Numbered from the stretch's first letter, positions 8,261-17,457 are shown. The stretch is DNA of 64,000 bases from Rhizobium sp. Root483D2 (GCF_001426685.1 NZ_LMFB01000005.1:87907-151906), one strand, 5' to 3'. The notes: generated from the sequence alone by a model not told the origin. Translations and numbers: made by a program.

Positions 8261-9058
8261 ATGGACACCTATCTCAAGCTCGACCATATCGACAAATATT
8301 TCGACCGGGCGGGCAGCCGCACCGAAGTCCTCAAGGGCATCAACCTGACGATCGCCAAGGGCGAGTTCGTTTCGATCATCGGCCATTCCGGCTGCGGAAA
8401 GTCGACATTGCTCAATCTCATCGCCGGGCTGACGCCGGTTTCGGCGGGCGCGGTGCTTCTCGAAAACCGCGAGGTCAATGCGCCGGGCCCCGAACGCGCC
8501 GTCGTCTTCCAGAACCACAGTCTTCTGCCCTGGCTGACCGTCTATGAGAACGTCAATCTCGCCGTCTCCAAGGTGTTCGGCCGCAGCAAAACGAAGACGG
8601 AGCGTCATGACTGGGTCATGGCCAATCTCGATCTCGTACAGATGGCCCATGCCAGGGACAAACGACCCTCGGAAATCTCCGGCGGTATGAAACAGCGCGT
8701 CGGCATTGCCCGCGCGCTTGCCATGGAGCCGAAGATCCTGCTGCTCGACGAGCCCTTCGGCGCGCTCGATGCCTTGACCCGCGCGCATTTGCAGGACGCG
8801 GTGATGGACATCCATCTTCGGCTTGGCAACACCATGCTGATGATCACCCACGATGTCGATGAGGCGGTGCTCCTGTCCGACCGGATCGTGATGATGACCA
8901 ATGGCCCGGCAGCCTCCATCGGCGAGGTGCTCGACGTGCCGATCGCCCGGCCGCGCGCCCGTATCGAGCTGGCCTCCGACCGGACCTATCTCAAATGCCG
9001 CGAGGCCGTGCTGAAATTTCTCTACGAGCGTCACCGCTTCGTCGAAGCTGCGGAGTAA
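8261..9058 (+). CDS. nrtD: Nitrate ABC transporter ATP-binding protein
   Basis: 265-residue ATPase that powers the NrtAB importer. Walker A is GHSGCGKST, the Q-loop lies in VVFQNHSLLPW, the signature is ISGGMKQR, Walker B is ILLLDEPFGALD, and the switch histidine is in MLMITHDVDEA. It is single-domain, so of NrtD/SsuB type rather than the longer cyanobacterial NrtC with its fused nitrate-binding domain. It is co-transcribed between nrtB and nirB (5 bases to nirB). Confidence 0.93.
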   Translation: MDTYLKLDHIDKYFDRAGSRTEVLKGINLTIAKGEFVSIIGHSGCGKSTLLNLIAGLTPVSAGAVLLENREVNAPGPERAVVFQNHSLLPWLTVYENVNLAVSKVFGRSKTKTERHDWVMANLDLVQMAHARDKRPSEISGGMKQRVGIARALAMEPKILLLDEPFGALDALTRAHLQDAVMDIHLRLGNTMLMITHDVDEAVLLSDRIVMMTNGPAASIGEVLDVPIARPRARIELASDRTYLKCREAVLKFLYERHRFVEAAE

Positions 9059-9063
9059 CCGGA

Positions 9064-11514
9064 ATGACCCAGAAACTCGTTATCATCGGCAATGGCATGG
9101 CGCCCGGCCGCATGCTGGAGCACCTGCTCGAACAGGCACCGGGGAAATACACGGTCACGATCTTCAACGCCGAGCCGCGTGTCAACTATGACCGCATCAT
9201 GCTCTCCCCCGTCCTGTCGGGCGAAAAGACCTATGAGCAGATCGTTATTCACGGCGACGGCTGGTATATCGAGCATGGCATCACGCTCTACAAGGGCCAT
9301 CGGATCGTTGCGATCGACCGCACGGCCAAGACAGTCACCTCCGACCATGGCGTCACCGAAAGCTACGACAAGCTGGTGATCGCCACCGGCTCCACCCCCT
9401 TCATCATCCCGGTTCCCGGCAAGGACCTTCCGGGCGTCATTACCTATCGCGACATCGACGACGTGCAAGCCATGCTGCTCGCCGCCCAGTCGCGCGAAAA
9501 AGCCATCGTTATCGGTGGCGGTCTTTTGGGTCTTGAGGCGGCGGCGGGCCTCAATTCCCGTGGCATGGATGTTACCGTTCTGCATGTCACGCCCACCCTG
9601 ATGGACCGCCAGCTTGATCCGGCGGCCGGTTATTTGCTGCAGCGTGCGCTTGAGGACCGTGGCATCAAGGTTATCTGCAAGGCCAACACGAAAGCCATCA
9701 TCGGCAATGGCAAGGTCGAGGGCATCGAACTCGACAACGGCACGATCATCCCGGCGACCCTCGTCGTCATGGCGGTGGGCATCCGGCCCAGCGCCGGACT
9801 TGCGAAAGAGGCCGGTCTTGCAGTCAATCGCGGCATCGTTGTCGATGCCGGCATGCAGACGTCCGATGGCGATATCCTGGCGCTCGGCGAATGCGCCGAG
9901 GTCGATGGCATGGTCTATGGTCTCGTTGCACCGCTCTACGAAATGGCCCGTATCGCCGCGTCGCATCTGGCCGGCGACCGCACCCCCGCTTTCGTGCATT
10001 CCGACACGCCAACCAAGCTGAAAGTCACCGGCATCAATCTCTTTTCGCTTGGCGATTTCGCCGAAGGCGACGACCGCGACGAGATCGTGCTGCGCGACGC
10101 CACCGCCGGTGTCTACAAGCGGCTGGTGCTGAAGGACAACCGCATCATCGGAACCGTGCTCTACGGCGAAACGGCCGATGGGGCCTGGTTCAACGACCTG
10201 AAGAAGAAAGCCACCGATATCTCCGAAATGCGCGAAACGCTCATTTTCGGCCAGGCCTACCAGGGAGGGTCGCCGCTGGACCCTACGGCGGCCGTTGCAG
10301 CCTTGCCGGATGATGCGGAAATCTGCGGCTGCAACGGCGTCTGCAAGGGCAAGATCACCACAACAATCACCGGCAAGGGCCTGACCTCTCTCGACGACGT
10401 CCGCGCCCATACCAAGGCGTCGGCCTCCTGCGGCTCGTGCACCGGGCTGGTCGAGCAGCTGATGACGATCACGCTGGGCGATGCCTATAATCCAAAGGCT
10501 GTTCAACCGATGTGCGGCTGTACGGAGCTCGGTCACGACGACGTGCGCCGCCTGATCAAGGCCAAGGGCTTGAAGACCATTCCGGCGGTCATGCAGGAAC
10601 TGGAGTGGAAGACCTCCTGCGGCTGCGCCAAATGCCGCCCGGCGCTCAACTATTACCTCGTCTGCGACTGGCCGGACGAATATGCCGACGACTACCAATC
10701 GCGCTTCATCAACGAACGTGTCCACGCCAATATCCAGAAGGACGGGACCTATTCGGTGGTTCCGCGCATGTGGGGCGGCGTGACCAATGCGGGCGAGCTG
10801 CGCGCGATTGCCGACGTCGTCGACAAGTTCGAAATCCCACTGGTCAAAGTGACCGGCGGGCAGCGGATCGACCTTCTCGGCATCGAGAAGGAGGACCTGC
10901 CGGCCGTCTGGGCCGATCTCGGCAAGGCCGGCTTCATCTCCGGCCAGGCCTATGCCAAGGGTCTGCGCACGGTCAAGACCTGCGTGGGGTCCGACTGGTG
11001 CCGCTTCGGCACGCAGGATTCGACCGGGCTCGGCATTCGCATCGAAAAGTTCATGTGGGGTTCCTGGACACCGGCCAAGCTGAAGCTCGCGGTCTCCGGC
11101 TGTCCGCGAAACTGCGCCGAGGCCACCTGCAAGGATATCGGCGTCATCTGCGTCGATAGCGGCTTTGAACTCCATTTTGCCGGTGCCGCCGGGCTCGACA
11201 TCAAGGGCACCGAAGTGCTGGGTCTCGTCAAGACCGAGGATGAGGCGCTGCAATATATCGTGGCGCTCACCCAGATGTACCGCGAACAGGGCCGCTATCT
11301 CGAGCGCATCTACAAATGGGCAAAGCGCATCGGCCTTGATGAAATCCGCCGCCAGATCATGGGCGATGCGGACAAGCGCCAGGCCTATTACGACCGTTTC
11401 GTGTTTTCGCAAAAATTCGCCCAGGTCGATCCCTGGTCGGAGCGGGTCTCCGGCAAGGACAAGCACGAATTCCGGCCGATGGCGACGGTCGGTTATCCGG
11501 AGGCGGCGGAGTGA
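9064..11514 (+). CDS. nirB: NAD(P)H nitrite reductase large subunit
   Basis: 816-residue cytoplasmic siroheme enzyme reducing nitrite to ammonium. Domains in order: FAD-binding (KLVIIGNGMAPGRMLEHLLE), NAD(P)H-binding (AIVIGGGLLGLEAAAGL), a BFD-like [2Fe-2S] cluster region (CGCNGVCKGK, ASCGSCTGLVEQL), and the C-terminal nitrite/sulphite-reductase domain. The last carries the [4Fe-4S]-siroheme cysteines in TCVGSDWCRFG and SGCPRNCAEATCKD. ATG 9064 follows GAGTAACCGGA; the upstream in-frame extension lies inside nrtD. The stop overlaps the nirD start. CysG, encoded downstream, makes its siroheme. An 811-codon antisense frame is a shadow. Confidence 0.97.
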   Translation: MTQKLVIIGNGMAPGRMLEHLLEQAPGKYTVTIFNAEPRVNYDRIMLSPVLSGEKTYEQIVIHGDGWYIEHGITLYKGHRIVAIDRTAKTVTSDHGVTESYDKLVIATGSTPFIIPVPGKDLPGVITYRDIDDVQAMLLAAQSREKAIVIGGGLLGLEAAAGLNSRGMDVTVLHVTPTLMDRQLDPAAGYLLQRALEDRGIKVICKANTKAIIGNGKVEGIELDNGTIIPATLVVMAVGIRPSAGLAKEAGLAVNRGIVVDAGMQTSDGDILALGECAEVDGMVYGLVAPLYEMARIAASHLAGDRTPAFVHSDTPTKLKVTGINLFSLGDFAEGDDRDEIVLRDATAGVYKRLVLKDNRIIGTVLYGETADGAWFNDLKKKATDISEMRETLIFGQAYQGGSPLDPTAAVAALPDDAEICGCNGVCKGKITTTITGKGLTSLDDVRAHTKASASCGSCTGLVEQLMTITLGDAYNPKAVQPMCGCTELGHDDVRRLIKAKGLKTIPAVMQELEWKTSCGCAKCRPALNYYLVCDWPDEYADDYQSRFINERVHANIQKDGTYSVVPRMWGGVTNAGELRAIADVVDKFEIPLVKVTGGQRIDLLGIEKEDLPAVWADLGKAGFISGQAYAKGLRTVKTCVGSDWCRFGTQDSTGLGIRIEKFMWGSWTPAKLKLAVSGCPRNCAEATCKDIGVICVDSGFELHFAGAAGLDIKGTEVLGLVKTEDEALQYIVALTQMYREQGRYLERIYKWAKRIGLDEIRRQIMGDADKRQAYYDRFVFSQKFAQVDPWSERVSGKDKHEFRPMATVGYPEAAE

Positions 11515-11855
11515 TGACGATGGACATGAACTGGATCGCGATCGGCGACATCACAGAAATCCCGCTGCGCGGTGCGCGCTGCGTGAAAACCCCGCAGGGC
11601 AAGATCGCCGTATTCCGTACCGCTGAAAACGAAGTCTTCGCCATCGAGGATCACTGCCCGCATAAGGGCGGGCCTCTCAGCCAAGGCATCGTCCATGGAA
11701 CCGCCGTCACCTGCCCGCTGCACAATTGGGTCATCTCCCTTGAAACCGGCAAGGCTTTGGGTGCCGATCAGGGCGAGGTCCGGACCATCCGGGTGCGTAA
11801 CGACCACGGTGCGTTATTCATCTCGCTTGAGAGTTTGATGATGGCGGCGGAATAG
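11511..11855 (+). CDS. nirD: Nitrite reductase small subunit (Rieske-type)
   Basis: 114-residue partner of NirB with a Rieske-like fold. The cluster-binding region reads DHCPHKGGPLSQG followed by CPLHNWVISLETG, so Cys-His and Cys-His ligands are present. GTG 11511 overlaps the nirB stop (GTGA); ATG 11514 or 11520 are equally possible starts, all reading through a GGAGG-rich segment at the end of nirB. The product is cytoplasmic, with no signal peptide. Confidence 0.93.
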   Translation: MMTMDMNWIAIGDITEIPLRGARCVKTPQGKIAVFRTAENEVFAIEDHCPHKGGPLSQGIVHGTAVTCPLHNWVISLETGKALGADQGEVRTIRVRNDHGALFISLESLMMAAE

Positions 11856-11911
11856 GCGCATGATGGAGTTTGCGGCACGAAAATTGGACCGAGGTTTCGT
11901 CCTGGCGTCCT

Positions 11912-12048
11912 CTTCTCCCCAGCGGGGAGAAGGTGGCCCGCAGGGCCGGATGAGGGGGGCCGAAGGCCACCTCTGTCTGGCTCCGGCTTCGCCGAAGCCC
12001 CCCTCATCGCCTCGCATCCGCTCGGCACTTCTCCCCGCTGGGGAGAAG
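11912..12048. repeat. Compound RIME-like palindromic repeat between nirD and nasA
   Basis: Two mirror-image hairpins bound the element: CTTCTCCCC-AGC-GGGGAGAAG at 11912-11932 and CTTCTCCCC-GCT-GGGGAGAAG at 12028-12048. Inside them, GATGAGGGGGGC (11949-11960) is perfectly complementary to GCCCCCCTCATC (11997-12008). This layout is that of rhizobial intergenic mosaic elements. It fills most of the 311-base gap before nasA, so it will be transcribed and could act on mRNA stability. Confidence 0.8.
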
Positions 12049-12166
12049 AGGGATCTCGACGCTTTTGCCCTGGATCGAAAAAACGAATGTGAGCGACGCG
12101 ATGCGAATAGGGGACATGGCGGGGTAACGCGTGGCGATCTCGTAACCCTGCAGCGGAACATTCTCT

Positions 12167-14824
12167 ATGTCCACTGAAACAAAAACCACCTGCCCCTATT
12201 GCGGCGTCGGCTGCGGCGTCATTGCCAAAATCGACGGCGCAGGCATGGTCAGCGTCAAGGGCGACCCCGATCATCCCGCCAATTTCGGACGGCTCTGTTC
12301 CAAGGGTTCGGCACTCGCCGAAACTATCGATCTCGACGGCCGTATCCTTCACCCGCAGGTGGACGGCCAACGGACAAGCTGGGACGACGCGCTCGACCGT
12401 GTTGCCTCTCGCTTCTCGCAAACCATTGCCAGGCACGGACCGGACTCGGTTGCCTTCTATGTCTCCGGCCAGCTGCTGACGGAAGATTATTATGTGGCCA
12501 ACAAGCTGATGAAGGGCTTTATCGGCTCGGCCAATATCGACACCAACTCGCGCCTTTGCATGTCGTCCTCCGTCGCCGGCCACAAGCACGCTTTCGGGGC
12601 CGATACCGTTCCCGGCACTTATGAGGACATCGAACTTGCCGATCTGGTGATCCTCACCGGGTCAAACCTCGCCTGGTGTCATCCCGTCATCTACCAACGT
12701 CTTGCCGCAGCCAAGGCCGCCCGGCCCGGCATGAAGATCGTCGTCATCGATCCGCGCCGGACGATGACGGCCGATATTGCCGACCTGCACCTGGCGATCC
12801 GACCGGATGGCGACGTGGCGCTGTTCATGGGGCTTCTCGCCCACCTTTCCGGCACGGCAGCGATCGACCAGAACTATATCGGCAAGCATACGAAAGGCTT
12901 TGCTGAAGCATTCGCGGCCGCCTCTGCGCTCAGCATTGCCAAACTGATGGAGCTGACCGGCCTGCCATCCATGCAGCTTCGGCAATTCTACCGCCTGTTC
13001 GAGGAGACCGAAAAGGTCGTCACCTGCTACAGCCAGGGCGTCAATCAGTCCGCATCCGGCACGGACAAGGTCAATGCCATCATCAATTGCCATCTGGCGA
13101 CCGGCCGTATCGGCCGGCCCGGCATGGGACCATTCTCGCTGACGGGCCAGCCGAATGCGATGGGCGGACGCGAAGTTGGCGGGCTTGCCAATATGCTCGC
13201 GGCCCACATGGCCATCGAAAACCCGGAGGACTGCGGCCGCGTTCAGCGCTTCTGGGCGTCACCGGTAATCGCCCGCAAGCCCGGCCTCAAGGCCGTCGAT
13301 ATGTTCCGCGCTGTCGCCGATGGGCGGATCAAGGCCCTGTGGATCATGGCGACCAACCCGGCTGTCTCGATGCCGGACGCCGACGCGGTCGCGGCTGCGC
13401 TTACCGCCTGCCCCTTCGTCGTCGTCTCCGATGTGCTTGAAAAAACCGATACGACGCAATACGCGCATGTGCTTTTGCCCTCGCTTGGCTGGGGCGAAAA
13501 GGATGGAACGGTCACCAATTCCGAACGCCGCATCTCCCGCCAGCGCGATTTTCTCTCAACACCCGGCGAAGCCAAGGCCGACTGGTGGCAGATGGCCGAA
13601 GTCGGCTGCCGCATGGGTTTTGCCGGCGCCTTTTCCTTTTCATCCGCCGCCGCCATCTTTGCCGAACATGCAGCGCTTTCAGCGTTTGAAAACGGCGGCA
13701 GCCGCGATTTCGATATCGGCGCGCATGCGCAAACCAGCGATGAAGACTACGATGCGCTGATGCCGTTCCAGTGGCCGCAGCCGCGAGGCACGACGGCGAA
13801 GCAGACCCGCTTCTTCTGCGACGGCGGGTTTTATCACGCCGATGGCAAGGCGCGTTTCATTGCTATTCATGCACCCGTGACAGATCGAACCAGCGCCGGC
13901 TTGCCTTTCACGCTCAACACCGGCCGCATCCGTGACCAGTGGCACACGATGACGCGGACGGGAAAGAGCGCGCGCCTGTCTGCGCATATCGCCGAGCCCT
14001 TCGCCGAAATCCATCCCCGCGACGCCATGGAGATGGGCATCACCAGCGCTGCACTGGTCGAGATCGAAAGCCCCTATGGCAAGGCCGTGGTGCGCGCCCT
14101 TGTCACCGACCGGCAGGCGCGCGGAAGCCTATTCGTGCCGATGCATTGGAATGGCCAGTTTTCTGCCAAGGCCAGGATCGACGCCGTCGTCGCCCCGGTC
14201 ACCGACCCCGTTTCCGGTCAGCCCGCCTCCAAGAACATCGCTGTTGCCGCGCGGTCTTTTGCGGTCTCTCACTATGGTTTTGCCGTTTCTGCGATCAAAC
14301 CGGAGCATCCGGACACCGCCTATTGGGCGCTGGCAAAGGCGGATGGCGGCTGGCGCATCGAACTCGCCTTTGACGCGGCGCCGCAGGATTGGTCGGAATG
14401 GTGCCGGATGCAGTTCAACATTCCCGCCCATATCGACCCGCTCGGCTATGCCGATGCGCAGTCCGGCGATCTGCGCCTTGCCTTCTTTGATGGAGACCGG
14501 CTGGCCGCCGCTCTGTTTGTCGCGCTCCAACCGGTTGCCGTTGCCCGCAACTGGGCGATCGAACAGCTGACGGTTCCCCACAGCGAAATCGGCAAGCGCT
14601 TTGCGGTTGTTGCCGGCCGGCCGGGTGCAGGCCGCATGGATCCCGGCGCCACCGTCTGCTCCTGCTTCAGCGTCGGCATCAACCAGATCGTCGCTGCTGT
14701 TCGCAGCGGTTGCCATAGCGTTGAAGCCGTCGGCCGGGACTTGAACGCCGGAACCAACTGCGGCTCCTGCCGCGCGGAAATCAGGGGGATCATCGATGGA
14801 TGTCTTGCAGCTGCTGCCGAATAA
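12167..14824 (+). CDS. nasA: Assimilatory nitrate reductase catalytic subunit
   Basis: 885-residue molybdopterin oxidoreductase reducing nitrate to nitrite in the cytoplasm. An N-terminal [4Fe-4S] motif CPYCGVGCG with the fourth cysteine in GRLCSKG is followed by the Mo-bis-MGD domains (SRLCMSSSVAGHK, NLAWCHPV, VIDPRRT, ATNPAVSMPDAD), the C-terminal molybdopterin-dinucleotide domain (NTGRIRDQWHTMTRTGK), and a BFD-like [2Fe-2S] domain at the end (VCSCFSVG, GTNCGSCRAEI) that receives electrons. There is no Tat signal, as expected for NasA. The last 29 bases overlap cysG. It lies downstream of a palindromic repeat but probably in the same operon. Confidence 0.96.
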   Translation: MSTETKTTCPYCGVGCGVIAKIDGAGMVSVKGDPDHPANFGRLCSKGSALAETIDLDGRILHPQVDGQRTSWDDALDRVASRFSQTIARHGPDSVAFYVSGQLLTEDYYVANKLMKGFIGSANIDTNSRLCMSSSVAGHKHAFGADTVPGTYEDIELADLVILTGSNLAWCHPVIYQRLAAAKAARPGMKIVVIDPRRTMTADIADLHLAIRPDGDVALFMGLLAHLSGTAAIDQNYIGKHTKGFAEAFAAASALSIAKLMELTGLPSMQLRQFYRLFEETEKVVTCYSQGVNQSASGTDKVNAIINCHLATGRIGRPGMGPFSLTGQPNAMGGREVGGLANMLAAHMAIENPEDCGRVQRFWASPVIARKPGLKAVDMFRAVADGRIKALWIMATNPAVSMPDADAVAAALTACPFVVVSDVLEKTDTTQYAHVLLPSLGWGEKDGTVTNSERRISRQRDFLSTPGEAKADWWQMAEVGCRMGFAGAFSFSSAAAIFAEHAALSAFENGGSRDFDIGAHAQTSDEDYDALMPFQWPQPRGTTAKQTRFFCDGGFYHADGKARFIAIHAPVTDRTSAGLPFTLNTGRIRDQWHTMTRTGKSARLSAHIAEPFAEIHPRDAMEMGITSAALVEIESPYGKAVVRALVTDRQARGSLFVPMHWNGQFSAKARIDAVVAPVTDPVSGQPASKNIAVAARSFAVSHYGFAVSAIKPEHPDTAYWALAKADGGWRIELAFDAAPQDWSEWCRMQFNIPAHIDPLGYADAQSGDLRLAFFDGDRLAAALFVALQPVAVARNWAIEQLTVPHSEIGKRFAVVAGRPGAGRMDPGATVCSCFSVGINQIVAAVRSGCHSVEAVGRDLNAGTNCGSCRAEIRGIIDGCLAAAAE

Positions 14825-16283
14825 CCGCACCCCTGCGCGCATGGCGCCGCTCGCCACGCTGCCGGTCTTCTGGGCGCTTGCCGGCAAACGCGCCATTGTC
14901 GCCGGCGGTTCGGACGCGGCGGCCTGGAAGGCCGAGCTCCTTTTAGCTTGCGGTGCTGATGTTCATGTCTATGCCGAAGAACTGAGCGACACGTTCGTGG
15001 AGATCATCAACCGGAGTTCGGACGCGGGCGAAGGGCGCCTGTTTCATCACGATGGCTCATGGTCGCCGCAGGTCTTTGAGGGTGCTGCAATCGCCATTGC
15101 CGATAGTGAGGACGACGCGTCCGCTGCCGCCTTCTTTGAGGCAGCTTGCACGGCCGGGGTTCCCGTCAATATCATCGACAAGCCCAGATACTGCCAGTTC
15201 CAATTCGGGTCGATCGTCAACCGTTCACCTGTCGTCGTCGCCATCTCGACCGATGGGGCGGCGCCGATCCTGGCACAGGCCATCCGCCGCCGGATCGAAA
15301 CGCTCTTGCCGCCATCGTTGAAATCCTGGGCAGCGCTGGCGCATGCCTTGCGCGCGAAGGTCAATGCACGGCTCAACCCCGGTGCGCCGCGCCGTGCCTT
15401 CTGGGAAAGTTTTGTCGATCGCGCCTTCGGCCCGGCTCCGGACGCTGGCATCGAGGATGATCTTCTGGCCATCGCCAGCGGCTTAGGCGCTGCAGAAAAT
15501 TCATCCCCCGGCCGCGTCACGCTCGTTGGCGCAGGCCCCGGCGATGCCGAGCTCCTGACTTTGAAGGCGGTGCGGGCCCTGCAGGCCGCCGACGTCATCC
15601 TGTTTGACGATCTCGTGTCCAGCGACGTCCTGGAACTGGCTAGACGCGAGGCAAAGCGTCTGCTGGTGGGAAAACGCGGCGGCCGGACAAGCTGCAAGCA
15701 GGAAGATATCAACGCCATGATGATTTCGCTCGCCAAGGCCGGCAAGCGCGTCGTCCGGCTGAAATCCGGCGACCCGATGATCTTCGGGCGCGCCGGAGAA
15801 GAAATCGCCTCTCTGGAAAAAGAGGGCATCCCGGTCGACATCGTACCCGGGATCACATCCGCCAGCGCCATGGCCGCACGGCTGAAGGTGTCACTGACCC
15901 ATCGCGACCATGCGCAAGCAGTCCAGTTCGTCACCGGCCATTCCCGCTCCGGCCACCTGCCCGCCAATCTCGACTGGCAACATCTTGCAAAGCCCGCGAC
16001 CACGACGATCTTCTATATGGGTGGCCGCACAGCAGGCGAGATCAGCGCGCGGTTGCTTGCGGCGGGGATGGACGGGAACACTCCAGCCGTCATCATGAGC
16101 GCCGTGACACGCAGCGACGAAACGCAATGGGCCGGCACACTCGACACGATGGCAGAGGCCATGACGGTTATCGGCGTCGAGAACCCTGTGCTGATTGGGG
16201 TCGGCCGTGTGTTTTCGAAAGCCGGCCGATCGACGGCGATGATGTCGAACCCCTCGCAACTGATGAAAATTCGGAGGCGCTGA
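14796..16283 (+). CDS. cysG: Siroheme synthase CysG (trifunctional)
   Basis: 495 residues. The N-terminal precorrin-2 dehydrogenase/ferrochelatase domain (about 20-215) has KRAIVAGGSDAAAWKAELLL and NIIDKPRYCQFQFGSIVNRSPV. The C-terminal uroporphyrinogen-III methyltransferase domain (about 230-470) has VTLVGAGPGDAELLTLKA, LFDDLVS, VRLKSGDPMIFGRAGEE and VPGITSASA. It supplies siroheme for NirB. The start at 14796 overlaps nasA by 29 bases; an internal ATG at 14841 (MAPLATL) would avoid the overlap and is the likelier alternative if the overlap is not used. Confidence 0.93.
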   Translation: MDVLQLLPNNRTPARMAPLATLPVFWALAGKRAIVAGGSDAAAWKAELLLACGADVHVYAEELSDTFVEIINRSSDAGEGRLFHHDGSWSPQVFEGAAIAIADSEDDASAAAFFEAACTAGVPVNIIDKPRYCQFQFGSIVNRSPVVVAISTDGAAPILAQAIRRRIETLLPPSLKSWAALAHALRAKVNARLNPGAPRRAFWESFVDRAFGPAPDAGIEDDLLAIASGLGAAENSSPGRVTLVGAGPGDAELLTLKAVRALQAADVILFDDLVSSDVLELARREAKRLLVGKRGGRTSCKQEDINAMMISLAKAGKRVVRLKSGDPMIFGRAGEEIASLEKEGIPVDIVPGITSASAMAARLKVSLTHRDHAQAVQFVTGHSRSGHLPANLDWQHLAKPATTTIFYMGGRTAGEISARLLAAGMDGNTPAVIMSAVTRSDETQWAGTLDTMAEAMTVIGVENPVLIGVGRVFSKAGRSTAMMSNPSQLMKIRRR

Positions 16284-16648
16284 TGATGGCGACGAATATC
16301 CTGGCCGCCCTCTCGCTCAGCTTGGCCATCGCGCTCAGTTGGAGCCGGTTTCGCCCGATTTTCTCGTCATCCACCAATGTTGACATCTTACGCGCACCGG
16401 CAACAACCCTGGCAAGTGCAATCTGCCTCAGCGCCGTAGGATTGGCATTCAATGCCGCGACACTCGGCGCTGGTGGGTTGATTGTCGCATTGGGCTTGCT
16501 CTTGCCCTTTGTTCTTAAGAGGCTTCAGGTGCGCACCTCAACCGAGGTCGCGCTGAGCTTAGCGAGCGTTTTACTGATGTTTCATATTTGGATCTCAATA
16601 GATCCGGTCGTGGCGGTCAGCTTGATTGCTGCAGAATCCAAGGGTTGA
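16283..16648 (+). CDS. Small membrane protein of unknown function
   Basis: 121 residues with about four hydrophobic segments (starting NILAALSLSLAIALSW, then TLASAICLSAVGLAF, GGLIVALGLLLPFVL and ALSLASVLLMFHIW). The ATG at 16283 shares one base with the cysG stop (TGATG) and has GGAGG upstream, so it is probably translated as the last gene of the nitrate operon. The 3' end overlaps the convergent fitB-like gene by 32 bases. I do not recognise a family; the context suggests a link to nitrate assimilation, but nothing in the sequence proves it. Confidence 0.6.
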   Translation: MMATNILAALSLSLAIALSWSRFRPIFSSSTNVDILRAPATTLASAICLSAVGLAFNAATLGAGGLIVALGLLLPFVLKRLQVRTSTEVALSLASVLLMFHIWISIDPVVAVSLIAAESKG

Positions 16649-17048
16649 TCACCTTCAACCCAGCGGCCTCGAAAGGATTGAGGTCGCGGGTTGCGACCGC
16701 AAGATGGTTTTCTGCTGCCGTGGCTGCAATATATCCATCGGCCTCGCCGATCGCCTTACCGGACAACCGCGCGCGCACCATCAGTTCCGAATAAAACTGC
16801 GACGTGGCAACGCCAAAAGGCAGGATACGCCCGGCAAAATGCGGAAGCACTTCGGCCTCCAGGCGATCACGGAGGATAGTTTGCCGTTTGCCAGCGGGCA
16901 TGGCGGCGATACCAAAACGCAGTTCGGCAATTGTTATCGCTGAGATAAACAGCGTCTCGACCGCTTGTGCGTCCAGCCAGACGACCACTGTCTCGTCAGG
17001 GACCGGTTTCCAAGGCTCCGATATCACGTTGGTATCGAGCAAGATCAT
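16617..17048 (-). CDS. fitB: PIN-domain toxin, VapC/FitB type
   Basis: 143-residue PIN-domain ribonuclease. The acidic active-site residues are visible: D5 in ILLDTN, the glutamate in IAELRFG, and aspartates in GEADGYIAA and ATRDLNPF. Length and the FEAAGLKVINPW ending are typical of FitB-like VapC toxins. It overlaps the antitoxin gene by 4 bases (ATGA) and runs convergently into the membrane-protein gene. By family, it cleaves RNA when not held by its antitoxin. Confidence 0.9.
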   Translation of the reverse strand: MILLDTNVISEPWKPVPDETVVVWLDAQAVETLFISAITIAELRFGIAAMPAGKRQTILRDRLEAEVLPHFAGRILPFGVATSQFYSELMVRARLSGKAIGEADGYIAATAAENHLAVATRDLNPFEAAGLKVINPWILQQSS

Positions 17049-17299
17049 TCGAATGTCATAGGCTCGGCGGGTGTCTTACCGCGGTTTTGCTGTAGCGCTT
17101 CGACATCGGTGTTAGAAAGCTCCGCGTCACGGCCGATGGCCGCCAGTAAAGACCCGAGTTTGACACGCTCAGCTGGACGCACGGCGGCTTCAATAATGTC
17201 CCTGATTTCCGCCTCGGTGCTTCGGCCATGGTGAGCTGCTCGCACCTTTAAAGCGCGATGCGTTTCCTCTGACAGATTACGAATGGTCACCGCCGGCAT
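17045..17299 (-). CDS. fitA: FitA-type ribbon-helix-helix antitoxin
   Basis: 84 residues beginning MPAVTIRNLSEETHRALKVRAAHHGRS, the ribbon-helix-helix pattern of FitA/Arc-like antitoxins, with a C-terminal acidic tail that would wrap FitB. ATG 17299 is preferred over the in-frame GTG at 17308: GAGG lies about 8 nt upstream and the family N-terminus starts here. FitA-FitB complexes usually repress their own promoter; three GATATC sites upstream (17301-17354) are candidate operators. Confidence 0.88.
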   Translation of the reverse strand: MPAVTIRNLSEETHRALKVRAAHHGRSTEAEIRDIIEAAVRPAERVKLGSLLAAIGRDAELSNTDVEALQQNRGKTPAEPMTFE

Positions 17300-17300
17300 T

Positions 17301-17354
17301 GATATCACCTCGAAAGAACGATAGCTTTGATATCAAAATATACATTATGATATC
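17301..17354 (-). promoter_or_regulatory. Triple GATATC operator candidate of the fitAB pair
   Basis: GATATC occurs at 17301-17306, 17329-17334 (within the perfect palindrome TGATATCA) and 17349-17354, in a 55-base A+T-rich stretch directly upstream of fitA. Spacing is 28 and 20 bases, the latter about two helical turns. This fits cooperative autorepression by a ribbon-helix-helix protein. Confidence 0.5.
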
Positions 17355-17457
17355 GCTTTTCAAGGAGGTGGAATTTGTGGCAGCTGCTTGCCAAAGCTGA
17401 AATGCCGGCCTCGCTCGGCGAACCGTTCGAGCGCTGACAAGCGCAGCCGAAGGCAGA

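Noticed and set aside
7334..9034. 566-codon antisense frame over nrtB-nrtD
   Set aside because: Histidine/arginine/aspartate-rich shadow frame without motifs or ribosome site.
9031..11466. 811-codon antisense frame over nirB
   Set aside because: Mirror of the nirB codon pattern; low-complexity and no family features, while nirB is certain.
7273..12048. CRISPR or simple transposon origin for the repeated palindromes
   Set aside because: There is no repeat-spacer periodicity and no transposase; structure fits short rhizobial intergenic palindromes.
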